The notes beneath the pieces were generated by a model. That model ran no database searches. It saw only the letters and a program-made list of their open reading frames with translations, and was not told where the DNA came from. Shown in pieces: positions 1-4,822 of a stretch of DNA of 6,586 nucleotides. Positions within the stretch are counted from its first letter, which is position 1; each line of letters starts with the position of its first letter. The DNA comes from Lachnospiraceae bacterium UBA1066 (GTDB lineage Bacteria > Bacillota > Clostridia > Lachnospirales > Lachnospiraceae), in assembly GCA_002316215.1 (NCBI GenBank), contig DCDB01000158.1:1-6586 (forward strand), read 5' to 3'. Position numbers and translations under genes: made by a program.

Positions 1-330
1 CACTACCCCCGGATGGAAGAAGTGATTCAGATCATCCATAAGAACGGCGGAATGGCCGTCCTGGCGCATCCCGGTATCAATCTAAAAGGAAAGGAGTCTC
101 TTCTGGATGGCATTTCCGGACTGGGAATAGACGGGATCGAGGCATTCAGCAGCTACCACAGTCCCTCTGTCTGTTCCTTTTATTATCATGAGGCGAAAAG
201 CAGAGGACTATTTGTTACCTGCGGAAGCGATTACCACGGTAAGACGAAACCTTCTGTATTTCTTGGAAAGAACGGGTGCATACTGTCCGATAAGGAACTG
301 ACCGGGCAGATGCCGTCTTTCGGCTACTGA
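1..330 (+). CDS. PHP-domain phosphoesterase, C-terminal part (5' end outside the window)
   Basis: The frame is open from the first base, so this is the 3' end of a longer gene; the ATG at 13 is internal, not a start. The 109 visible residues fit the C-terminal part of a PHP (polymerase and histidinol phosphatase) domain, a metal-dependent phosphoesterase fold. A GGMAVLAHPG segment (about residues 16-25) holds one metal-binding His. IEAFSSYHS (46-54) follows, and then GSDYHG (75-80) with the late Asp/His metal ligands and a following KPSVFLG. This arrangement matches the stand-alone YciV/TrpH-like PHP proteins, whose members hydrolyse nucleotides or short oligonucleotides; the substrate here cannot be told. 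The gene ends in TGA at 328-330, inside the 3' end of the convergent ATPase gene. Family assignment is firm, exact function is not. Confidence 0.88.
   Translation, partial: HYPRMEEVIQIIHKNGGMAVLAHPGINLKGKESLLDGISGLGIDGIEAFSSYHSPSVCSFYYHEAKSRGLFVTCGSDYHGKTKPSVFLGKNGCILSDKELTGQMPSFGY
324..330. other. 7-bp overlap of convergent 3' ends (PHP gene / ATPase gene)
   Basis: The plus-strand PHP gene stops with TGA at 328-330, and the minus-strand ATPase gene stops with TAG at 326-324. The two coding regions therefore share seven bases tail to tail. I see no hairpin with a T-run at the junction, so transcripts from either side probably run into the opposite gene. Confidence 0.9.
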
Positions 331-2189
331 TCTTTTTCCCGAAGAAGCAGTGCTGCGTTGACGACGACCAGTACGCTGCCGCAGTTGTGCATCAGGGCGC
401 CGGTGACGGGATTCAGCACGCCGCAGACGGACAGGATGACAGCCACGATGTTTATGGCAAGTGAAAGCAGGATGTTCTGGCTTACCTTGTGCATCACTTT
501 TTTTGTCAGACGGAAGAGGTACGGAAGGCGGCGGATATCGTCGTTGACCAGGACTGCATCGGCGGATTCCACGGCGATGTCCGAGCCGACCCCGCCCATG
601 GCGATTCCGGCAAAGGCAGTACTTAAGGCCAGTGCGTCATTGACGCCGTCACCAACCATACAGACCGTTTCACCACGTTCATCGTAATCCCGGATGATCT
701 GCATTTTCCCTTCGGGCAGCAGATTCGCCCGGACATTGCCGATACCGGCTTTTCCGGCAATTTCTCTGGCGGCGGCTTCATTGTCTCCCGTGAGCAGGAG
801 AGGGCTTACACCTGCGGCTTTTAGATTCCGGACTGTTTCCGCGGCATCGGGGCGCAGCACGTCGGCGAGCGCAAGAAATCCTGCAGGAGCGCCGTCGACA
901 GCGGTGTAGATCACCGTCGCTCCGGCGGCGTAATATTGTTTTGCCTTCTCTCTTTCCTCATCAGAAAATGCAATTCCAAGGTCGTCCATCAGCTCCGGTT
1001 TTCCGGCCGAGACGGTATGCCCGGGGACTTCCGCGCTTACGCCTTTTCCTGCAAACATTTTGAAGTTATTGACAGGGTCTGTCTGTCCGCCCTCAGCCCT
1101 ATAACAGGAAAGAACAGCTTTCCCGAGCGGATGCTCGCTCTTTTGTTCGGCCAGTGCCGTATAACGCAGGATATCAGCTGCGCTGTAATTGCGGTTTACG
1201 GAAACTTTTGCCGTGACTTCCGGCCTGCCGCAGGTCAGCGTTCCGGTTTTGTCAAAAGCGATGGTCTTTACTTTTGAAAGGCGCTCGAGCGCATCGCCGG
1301 AACGAATCAGGATACCGAACTTTGTCGCGTTTCCGATGCCGGCCATGATGGCGGTAGGCGTGGCAAGAATGAAGGCGCAGGGACAGAAAACGACGAGCAC
1401 GGTGACGGAGCGGATGAATTCGCGTGTTAAAAGCCCGGTGACTATTGCAATCCCTACGGCGGCAAGCACCATCCAGGTGGCCCATTTATCCGCGAGACCG
1501 ACGATAGGCGCTTTGTTCGCGTCCGCTTCTTCGGCGAGACGGATCATCCGCTGGAGGGAACTGTCGGTACAGATCTTAGAGGCTTTCATTTCAAAAGTTC
1601 CGAATTGATTGACGGTTCCGCTGGTCACGCTGTCGCCGGCTTTTTTGTCTGCGGGAATGGATTCGCCGGTCATGACGGACTGATCAATGGAAGTTTCGCC
1701 GGATACAATCACACCGTCGACAGGGACGGTCTCCCCGGCGAGAACGGTCAGAAGGTCACCGACGGCAACTTCGGATACAGGGATGACGGCGTCAAGGCCT
1801 CCGCGCTTTACGCGGGCTGTCTGCGGCGTGAGTTTGATGAGTTTTTCAATTCCCTGCCGGGCTTTGCTGGAAGTAAACTGTTCCAGGAGGCTGCCGATCT
1901 GCATGATCAGAGCCACTTCACCGGCGGCAAAGTATTCACCGATGGAGACAGAGGCGATAAGAGCCATGGATACCAGGACATCGGCCTTGATGTCGTGCTC
2001 TTTTATAAGCGCCGTTATGGCATTTACGACAATCGGGATGCCGCAGAGCACGATGGCGGCCCAGGCAATATCGAAAGGAACAATACCGGATAAAATACCG
2101 CTGAATGAAAAAATAAGCGCCGCAGCTGAAACTGCTGCGCAGACGACGGTGGGCTTCGCTTCCCCTGTAAGCCAGTCTTTAAAAATCAT
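324..2189 (-). CDS. Heavy-metal translocating P1B-type ATPase without N-terminal metal-binding domain
   Basis: A 621-residue membrane pump that uses ATP to move a transition or heavy metal ion across the cytoplasmic membrane. All P-type hallmarks are intact: TGES (174-177, actuator domain), FCPCA (268-272, membrane metal site), DKTGT (313-317, Asp313 phosphorylated), SEHPLG (351-356, the P1B HP motif), TGDN (467-470) and GDGVND (513-518). About eight membrane segments are visible: four before residue 106, two between 237 and 283, and two after 572. No HMA or CxxC metal-binding domain precedes the first membrane segment, so the protein is shorter than typical CadA/ZntA or CopA. The last membrane segment reads HNCGS (601-605), unlike the Asp-containing ZntA or Met/Ser-rich CopA signatures, so the metal is not assigned. 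The ATG at 2189-2187 has GGGAG ten bases upstream. It is transcribed divergently from the LUD gene; no metal regulator gene is in the window. Confidence 0.95.
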   Translation of the reverse strand: MIFKDWLTGEAKPTVVCAAVSAAALIFSFSGILSGIVPFDIAWAAIVLCGIPIVVNAITALIKEHDIKADVLVSMALIASVSIGEYFAAGEVALIMQIGSLLEQFTSSKARQGIEKLIKLTPQTARVKRGGLDAVIPVSEVAVGDLLTVLAGETVPVDGVIVSGETSIDQSVMTGESIPADKKAGDSVTSGTVNQFGTFEMKASKICTDSSLQRMIRLAEEADANKAPIVGLADKWATWMVLAAVGIAIVTGLLTREFIRSVTVLVVFCPCAFILATPTAIMAGIGNATKFGILIRSGDALERLSKVKTIAFDKTGTLTCGRPEVTAKVSVNRNYSAADILRYTALAEQKSEHPLGKAVLSCYRAEGGQTDPVNNFKMFAGKGVSAEVPGHTVSAGKPELMDDLGIAFSDEEREKAKQYYAAGATVIYTAVDGAPAGFLALADVLRPDAAETVRNLKAAGVSPLLLTGDNEAAAREIAGKAGIGNVRANLLPEGKMQIIRDYDERGETVCMVGDGVNDALALSTAFAGIAMGGVGSDIAVESADAVLVNDDIRRLPYLFRLTKKVMHKVSQNILLSLAINIVAVILSVCGVLNPVTGALMHNCGSVLVVVNAALLLREKDQ

Positions 2190-2198
2190 TCGATTTAT

Positions 2199-2204
2199 TC
2201 TCCC
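2199..2204 (-). promoter_or_regulatory. Ribosome binding site of the ATPase gene
   Basis: On the minus strand GGGAGA lies ten bases upstream of the ATG at 2189-2187. No better start codon with a ribosome binding site occurs nearby, so this fixes the start at the very beginning of the first membrane segment. It also supports the absence of an N-terminal metal-binding domain being real rather than an annotation error. Confidence 0.7.
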
Positions 2205-2221
2205 GCATAGAACTCTGCCGA

Positions 2222-2231
2222 CTTAATTAAG
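2222..2231. repeat. Perfect 10-bp palindrome CTTAATTAAG in the ATPase leader
   Basis: CTTAATTAAG is its own reverse complement. It lies about 35 bp upstream of the ATPase start codon, flanked by GCCG and CGGC on the minus strand, which can pair to present the palindrome in a loop. The eight bases ACTTAATT recur at 2345-2352, next to the predicted ATPase promoter. It could be a small operator, but AT-rich palindromes of this size also arise by chance. Confidence 0.3.
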
Positions 2232-2239
2232 GACCCGGC

Positions 2240-2289
2240 TGACATCTGAATATTATGTGATACGGGTGTCAGAAGTATCTTTTGACACC
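2240..2289. repeat. TGACAYC half-sites forming an inverted repeat (possible operator or leader hairpin)
   Basis: GGTGTCA at 2265-2271 and TGACACC at 2283-2289 are perfect inverted arms of 7 bp around 11 bases. Two A-T pairs and one G-T can be added on the inner side when read on the plus strand. A third copy, TGACATC, lies at 2240-2246 and pairs with 2265-2271 except for one base. No T-run follows on either strand, so an intrinsic terminator is unlikely. It lies between the predicted ATPase promoter and the ATPase start, so it could be a repressor site or a fold in the 5' untranslated RNA. Confidence 0.5.
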
Positions 2290-2336
2290 TGTGATGCTTC
2301 GGTCTGCTCCGTTGCTTTGCAATTCCCGTATTCCTC

Positions 2337-2345
2337 ATTATAACA
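2337..2345 (-). promoter_or_regulatory. Extended -10 promoter candidate for the ATPase gene
   Basis: The minus strand reads TGTTATAAT, a perfect extended -10 (TGn plus TATAAT). No good -35 lies 17 bases upstream, but extended -10 promoters do not need one, and a very A/T-rich stretch (2359-2375) lies just upstream. Transcription would start near 2330 and leave a leader of about 140 bases before the ATPase ATG. The element is identical to the one on the opposite strand at 2431-2439. Confidence 0.5.
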
Positions 2346-2393
2346 CTTAATTGGCATCAAAAATATTATATATATGAACGCCATTTATGCTAT

Positions 2394-2411
2394 TTTAGCG
2401 CAACAGCTAAA
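2394..2411. repeat. Short inverted repeat between the divergent promoters
   Basis: TTTAGC (2394-2399) and GCTAAA (2406-2411) are perfect 6-bp arms around GCAACA. The site ends about where the -35 region of the plus-strand promoter (extended -10 at 2431-2439) would begin. That is a usual place for a transcription factor site, but arms this short are weak evidence on their own. Confidence 0.3.
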
Positions 2412-2430
2412 TGCATCCTGTGTCCTGCTG

Positions 2431-2439
2431 TGTTATAAT
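2431..2439 (+). promoter_or_regulatory. Extended -10 promoter candidate for the LUD gene
   Basis: The plus strand reads TGTTATAAT at 2431-2439, a perfect extended -10, without a recognisable -35 (ATGCAT at 17-base spacing). Transcription would start near 2446, giving a leader of about 85 bases before the ATG at 2531. The flanking bases make an 11-bp match, GTGTTATAATG, to the divergent ATPase promoter. Confidence 0.5.
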
Positions 2440-2516
2440 GCCTGTGGGCGCCGCTTCCGGTATTGCAGATCAGGCCGTATCAGCGAGGCGGTTTTTGACG
2501 TATAAGCGAATCATAC

Positions 2517-2523
2517 GAGGAGG
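2517..2523 (+). promoter_or_regulatory. Ribosome binding site that fixes the LUD gene start
   Basis: GAGGAGG lies seven bases before the ATG at 2531. This picks 2531 over the upstream in-frame ATG at 2411, which has no such site and would lie upstream of the promoter candidate at 2431-2439. A small hairpin, CGTAT (2499-2503) with ATACG (2513-2517), ends at the first base of this site. Confidence 0.85.
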
Positions 2524-2530
2524 CAGGATT

Positions 2531-3175
2531 ATGGAAAATCAACCGATGGAAGAGCGGAACAGGAAGCTCGGTGAAAAGACAGCGGAAAATTTTGAGAAGC
2601 GCGGATTTATTGCCTGCTATGTGCCGACAAAGGAAAAGGCGCTGGAAAAGGCGCTGAGCTATATAAAAAAAGAAGATACCATTGCCTGGGGCGGCTGCAG
2701 AAGTGCAGAGGACACAGGCCTTATTGCAGAATTAAGAAGCGGAAGATATCCGAACATCCTTGACCGCGATACAGCAAAAACGGCGGAAGAGCGGCAGGAT
2801 ATGATGCGGAAGGCGTTTTTTGCCGACGTTTATATCGGCGGGGCCAACGGAATCGCCGAAGACGGACAGATCGTAAACATTGACGGAAACGGCAACCGTG
2901 TCGCGGCGATGTCCTTCGGTCCTAAGTCCGTGATTGTCATCGCAAGCGTCGACAAAATCATGATGAACGTCATGGATGCCATGGCACGGGCGCGTATGAC
3001 GGCAGCTCCTGCGAATGCACAGCGCTTTGACATCAAGACGCCCTGCAAAATGAACGGCGTCTGCGCTGACTGCCTGTCTCCGGATAATATCTGCTGTGTT
3101 TTCCAGAGAATCCGTTACAGCCGTCCGGCCGGACGCATCAAAGTCATCCTGGTCGGCGAGAAGCTGGGTTTCTGA
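2531..3175 (+). CDS. LUD-domain protein (LutC/YkgG-like, formerly DUF162)
   Basis: A 214-residue soluble protein, about the usual length for single-domain LUD proteins in anaerobic Bacillota. Typical features are an N-terminal helix pair (MEERNRKLGEKTAENFEKRG), the IAWGGCRSAEDTGLI strand-loop (51-65), LDRD (77-80), the core segment around 103-131 (GGANGIAEDGQIVNIDGNGN, then RVAAMSFGP), and a cysteine-bearing tail with Cys172, Cys178, Cys181, Cys188 and Cys189. The family includes LutC, a part of the LutABC L-lactate oxidation complex. No lutA or lutB (Fe-S subunits) is present here, and stand-alone LUD proteins of this type have no settled function, so lactate use should not be assumed. The Cys-rich tail could bind metal; that is inference. 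Next downstream is the DUF3343 gene after 107 bases. The start is fixed by GAGGAGG at 2517-2523. Confidence 0.9.
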   Translation: MENQPMEERNRKLGEKTAENFEKRGFIACYVPTKEKALEKALSYIKKEDTIAWGGCRSAEDTGLIAELRSGRYPNILDRDTAKTAEERQDMMRKAFFADVYIGGANGIAEDGQIVNIDGNGNRVAAMSFGPKSVIVIASVDKIMMNVMDAMARARMTAAPANAQRFDIKTPCKMNGVCADCLSPDNICCVFQRIRYSRPAGRIKVILVGEKLGF

Positions 3176-3191
3176 AAAGTTCCCGGAAGGC

Positions 3192-3200
3192 TGTTATAGT
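3192..3200 (+). promoter_or_regulatory. Possible extended -10 promoter before the DUF3343 gene
   Basis: TGTTATAGT is one base away from the extended -10 consensus. CTGAAA at 3172-3177 sits 17 bases upstream of its -10 hexamer as a partial -35 that overlaps the LUD stop codon. If used, transcription would begin near 3206, so the DUF3343-ddl-murF genes could be expressed without the LUD gene. Confidence 0.35.
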
Positions 3201-3268
3201 TTAAGAAAGAATGTCCGGAGCTGTTTTGGCTTTCGAAAAAAAAGCTTCGGGCTGCTGCAGCTTATAAG

Positions 3269-3274
3269 AAAGGA
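3269..3274 (+). promoter_or_regulatory. Ribosome binding site supporting a TTG start
   Basis: AAAGGA lies eight bases upstream of the TTG at 3283, and the first conserved residues follow within seven codons. This decides the unusual start codon for the DUF3343 gene. Confidence 0.65.
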
Positions 3275-3282
3275 ATCCCGGG

Positions 3283-3519
3283 TTGCGAGAAAAAGAATTA
3301 AAAATTGTAATTGCTTTTGGCACGACGACAGAGGCAATGGCCGCTGAGAAAAAATGCGCCGAGGAGGGGATGCCGGGAAGGCTCATACCGCTTCCGTCGT
3401 CGATTTCCGCCGGCTGCGGTCTTGCATTTATGGCGCCTGTACTTTATAAAGAAGAGTTGCTTTTATTCCTTGAAACGCGTAAACTGAATTACCGGAGTGC
3501 GACTGAAATTTTTCTATGA
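3283..3519 (+). CDS. DUF3343 protein (putative Se/S carrier-like)
   Basis: A 78-residue protein matching the DUF3343 pattern from memory of the family. A short first strand (KIVIAFGTTTEAMAAEK, 7-23) is followed by a helix, then RLIPLPSSISAGCGLAF (33-49) with the conserved Cys45-Gly46, and a C-terminal helix. Cys25 is a second cysteine. Family members are annotated as putative selenium or sulfur carriers because they occur beside selenium-metabolism genes; no activity is established, and none of those genes is in this window. The start is a TTG at 3283 with AAAGGA at 3269-3274, eight bases upstream; no ATG or GTG fits in frame before the conserved strand. It lies 107 bases after the LUD gene and 164 bases before ddl. 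A structural or regulatory role cannot be excluded. Confidence 0.83.
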   Translation: MREKELKIVIAFGTTTEAMAAEKKCAEEGMPGRLIPLPSSISAGCGLAFMAPVLYKEELLLFLETRKLNYRSATEIFL

Positions 3520-3520
3520 A

Positions 3521-3535
3521 GCGAAAGGCTTTCGC
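3521..3535 (+). repeat. Hairpin directly after the DUF3343 stop codon
   Basis: GCGAAA (3521-3526) pairs with TTTCGC (3530-3535) around the triloop GGC, beginning one base after the TGA at 3517-3519. No T-run follows, so it is not a normal intrinsic terminator. It may stabilise the 3' end of an upstream transcript. It runs two bases into the first copy of the tandem repeat. Confidence 0.5.
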
Positions 3536-3600
3536 ATCCGGAACATCAGGAAGCCTGCCGCAGATCGTACGGCAGAAATGTTTTGTAAAGTAAAATTTTT
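3534..3600 (+). repeat. Tandem intergenic repeat, copy 1 (67 bp)
   Basis: Begins GCATCCGGAAC and ends GTAAAATTTTT. It aligns along its whole length with the next 70 bases. Over the first 45 bases, 9 substitutions separate the copies, with no gap. Inside, CTGCCG and CGGCAG (about 3555-3575) form a 6-bp hairpin around nine bases. The copies lie head to tail between the DUF3343 gene and ddl. Confidence 0.8.
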
Positions 3601-3670
3601 GCATCCGAAACCTCAGACAGTCTGCCAAAGAGCGTGCGGCAGAAACAGTTCTGTGAAGTAAAAGATTTTT
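3601..3670 (+). repeat. Tandem intergenic repeat, copy 2 (70 bp)
   Basis: Begins GCATCCGAAAC and ends just before the ddl ribosome binding site. The hairpin is kept in shifted form: TCTGCC pairs with GGCAGA, losing the innermost pair of copy 1 and gaining an outer T-A pair. One extra base follows the hairpin and two extra bases (GA) precede the final T-run. The position makes it part of the ddl leader if transcription comes from upstream. Confidence 0.8.
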
Positions 3671-3671
3671 C

Positions 3672-3678
3672 AGGAGGG
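3672..3678 (+). promoter_or_regulatory. Ribosome binding site of ddl
   Basis: AGGAGGG lies five bases before the ATG at 3684 and directly after the second repeat copy. It is one of the strongest sites in the window and confirms the ddl start. Confidence 0.85.
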
Positions 3679-3683
3679 TCTAA

Positions 3684-4721
3684 ATGAATATCGTAGTTTT
3701 ATGCGGCGGAATTTCTACGGAACGCGCAATTTCCATTGTATCCGGCACGGGCGTCTGCAAAGCCCTGCGCGGGAAAGGCCACCGGGCGATTCTTCTCGAT
3801 GTTTTCTGCGGGGATGAAGAGGCCCAGCTGATGGATGCTTTTCCGGAGGAGTACGATGTCGATGAAGCGGCAGAATTTATCCATGGCTTTGACCAGAAGC
3901 TGGACAGCGCCATCGCTAATCCGTCGCGCAGCTTTTTCGGGCCTAATGTCATGAAACTCTGCAAGATGGCGGATATCGTCTTTCTCGCCCTGCACGGTGA
4001 AAATGGTGAGAACGGCAAGGTACAGGCCAGCTTTGACCTGCAGAAAATAAAATATACGGGTACGGGCTACATCAGCTCCGCGCTTTCCATGGACAAAGGC
4101 CTGACGAAGATTATGCTGGAGGCCAGCCACGTTTCGACTCCGAAGGGAGTTATGCTGACGAAGGATAATTATTCCAATGATCTTGCGGACTGCGGCCTTG
4201 TTTTCCCAGTTGTCGTCAAGCCCTGCAACGGCGGATCTTCCGTCGGCGTTTATATTGCGAAAAACCAGGAAGAATACGATACGGCCCTGACCGGCGCTTT
4301 TGCACTTGAGGATGAAGTTGTTGTCGAGGAATTTGTCAAAGGCCGTGAATTTTCTGTCGGCGTCATTGAAGGAAAGGCCCTTCCGATTATCGAGATTGCG
4401 CCGAAGAGCGGTTTTTATGATTACAAGAATAAATATACGGCCGGTTCGACGGTTGAAACCTGTCCTGCGGATCTGTCCCCGAAGCTTACCGCCAGGATGC
4501 AGAAGCTGGCGGAGGACGGCTTCAGGGCTCTTTATCTTGATTCCTATGCCAGACTTGACTTCATGATGAAGGAGGACGGGGAAATGTACTGCCTTGAGGC
4601 GAACACGCTTCCCGGCATGACGCCGACATCCCTTATGCCTCAGGAAGCGCAGGCTGTCGGAATGGATTTTGCGGCATTCTGCGAAAAGCTGATTGAAGTA
4701 TCAATGAAGAAGTTTTCGTGA
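3684..4721 (+). CDS. ddl: D-alanine--D-alanine ligase
   Basis: Cytoplasmic ATP-grasp enzyme that joins two D-alanines using ATP; the dipeptide is the substrate of MurF, encoded next. The 345 residues carry the family pattern: VVLCGGISTERAISIVSG at the N-terminus (Glu13 equals Glu15 of E. coli DdlB), ALHGENGENG (102-111), YTGTGYISSALSMDKGLTK (124-142), VVVKPCNGGSSVGVY (176-190), VVEEFVKGREFSVG (213-226), YDYKNKY (245-251), the ARLD motif (289-292) and CLEANTLPGMTPTSL (303-317). Lys250-Tyr251 match E. coli DdlB Lys215-Tyr216. Tyr at this place goes with D-Ala-D-Ala, while Phe marks D-Ala-D-Lac enzymes of the VanA kind, so ordinary vancomycin-sensitive precursors are expected. About 40 residues more than DdlB separate the N-terminal strand from the HG motif, a length closer to DdlA. 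AGGAGGG precedes the ATG. murF follows after 101 bases. Confidence 0.97.
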   Translation: MNIVVLCGGISTERAISIVSGTGVCKALRGKGHRAILLDVFCGDEEAQLMDAFPEEYDVDEAAEFIHGFDQKLDSAIANPSRSFFGPNVMKLCKMADIVFLALHGENGENGKVQASFDLQKIKYTGTGYISSALSMDKGLTKIMLEASHVSTPKGVMLTKDNYSNDLADCGLVFPVVVKPCNGGSSVGVYIAKNQEEYDTALTGAFALEDEVVVEEFVKGREFSVGVIEGKALPIIEIAPKSGFYDYKNKYTAGSTVETCPADLSPKLTARMQKLAEDGFRALYLDSYARLDFMMKEDGEMYCLEANTLPGMTPTSLMPQEAQAVGMDFAAFCEKLIEVSMKKFS

Positions 4722-4751
4722 CAGAAGTCATTGTATAGAACGAAATATGAA

Positions 4752-4793
4752 ATCCGGAACCGGATGGATTTATCAGCAGGGTTCTGCATCCGG
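4752..4793 (+). repeat. Dyad-rich leader of murF
   Basis: ATCCGG (4752-4757) and CCGGAT (4760-4765) form a near-perfect palindrome with an AA centre. As alternatives, CCGGATG (4760-4766) can pair with CATCCGG (4787-4793) around 20 bases, or GCAG (4776-4779) with CTGC (4784-4787) around GGTT. Some of these pairings exclude one another, so the RNA could take more than one fold. ATCCGGAAC occurs at 4752 and again at 4788, and also opens the repeat before ddl (3536). No T-run follows. Confidence 0.5.
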
Positions 4794-4822
4794 AACAGCC
4801 GGTTGAGGAAGGAAATGTCCAA

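Noticed and set aside
1189..2226. Several open frames of 130-180 codons on the plus strand opposite the ATPase
   Set aside because: They are shadows of a minus-strand gene with complete P-type ATPase motifs, and show low-complexity Ala/Thr/Ser/Arg composition.
2282..2287. Perfect -35 hexamer TTGACA on the plus strand
   Set aside because: No -10-like sequence lies 15-19 bases downstream (TGCTCC at 17 bases). It is explained as part of the TGACACC inverted-repeat arm.
2190..2331. Known NiCo or yybP-ykoY (Mn) riboswitch upstream of the ATPase
   Set aside because: The leader can fold, but the conserved junction bases I remember for either class are not visible. It is kept only as an unassigned structured leader.
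2411..2530. A 40-codon N-terminal extension of the LUD protein from the ATG at 2411
   Set aside because: No ribosome binding site there, no family similarity in the extra residues, a promoter candidate inside it at 2431-2439, and a near-ideal GAGGAGG before the ATG at 2531.
3230..3265. Hairpin AAGCT...AGCTT with a run of T on the minus strand, like a terminator
   Set aside because: It would work only for minus-strand transcripts, and no minus-strand gene lies upstream of it. The arms are only 5 bp.
3428..3628. A 66-codon minus-strand frame across the DUF3343 end and the tandem repeat
   Set aside because: No ribosome binding site or domain; it spans an unrelated gene end and a repeat, so it looks accidental.
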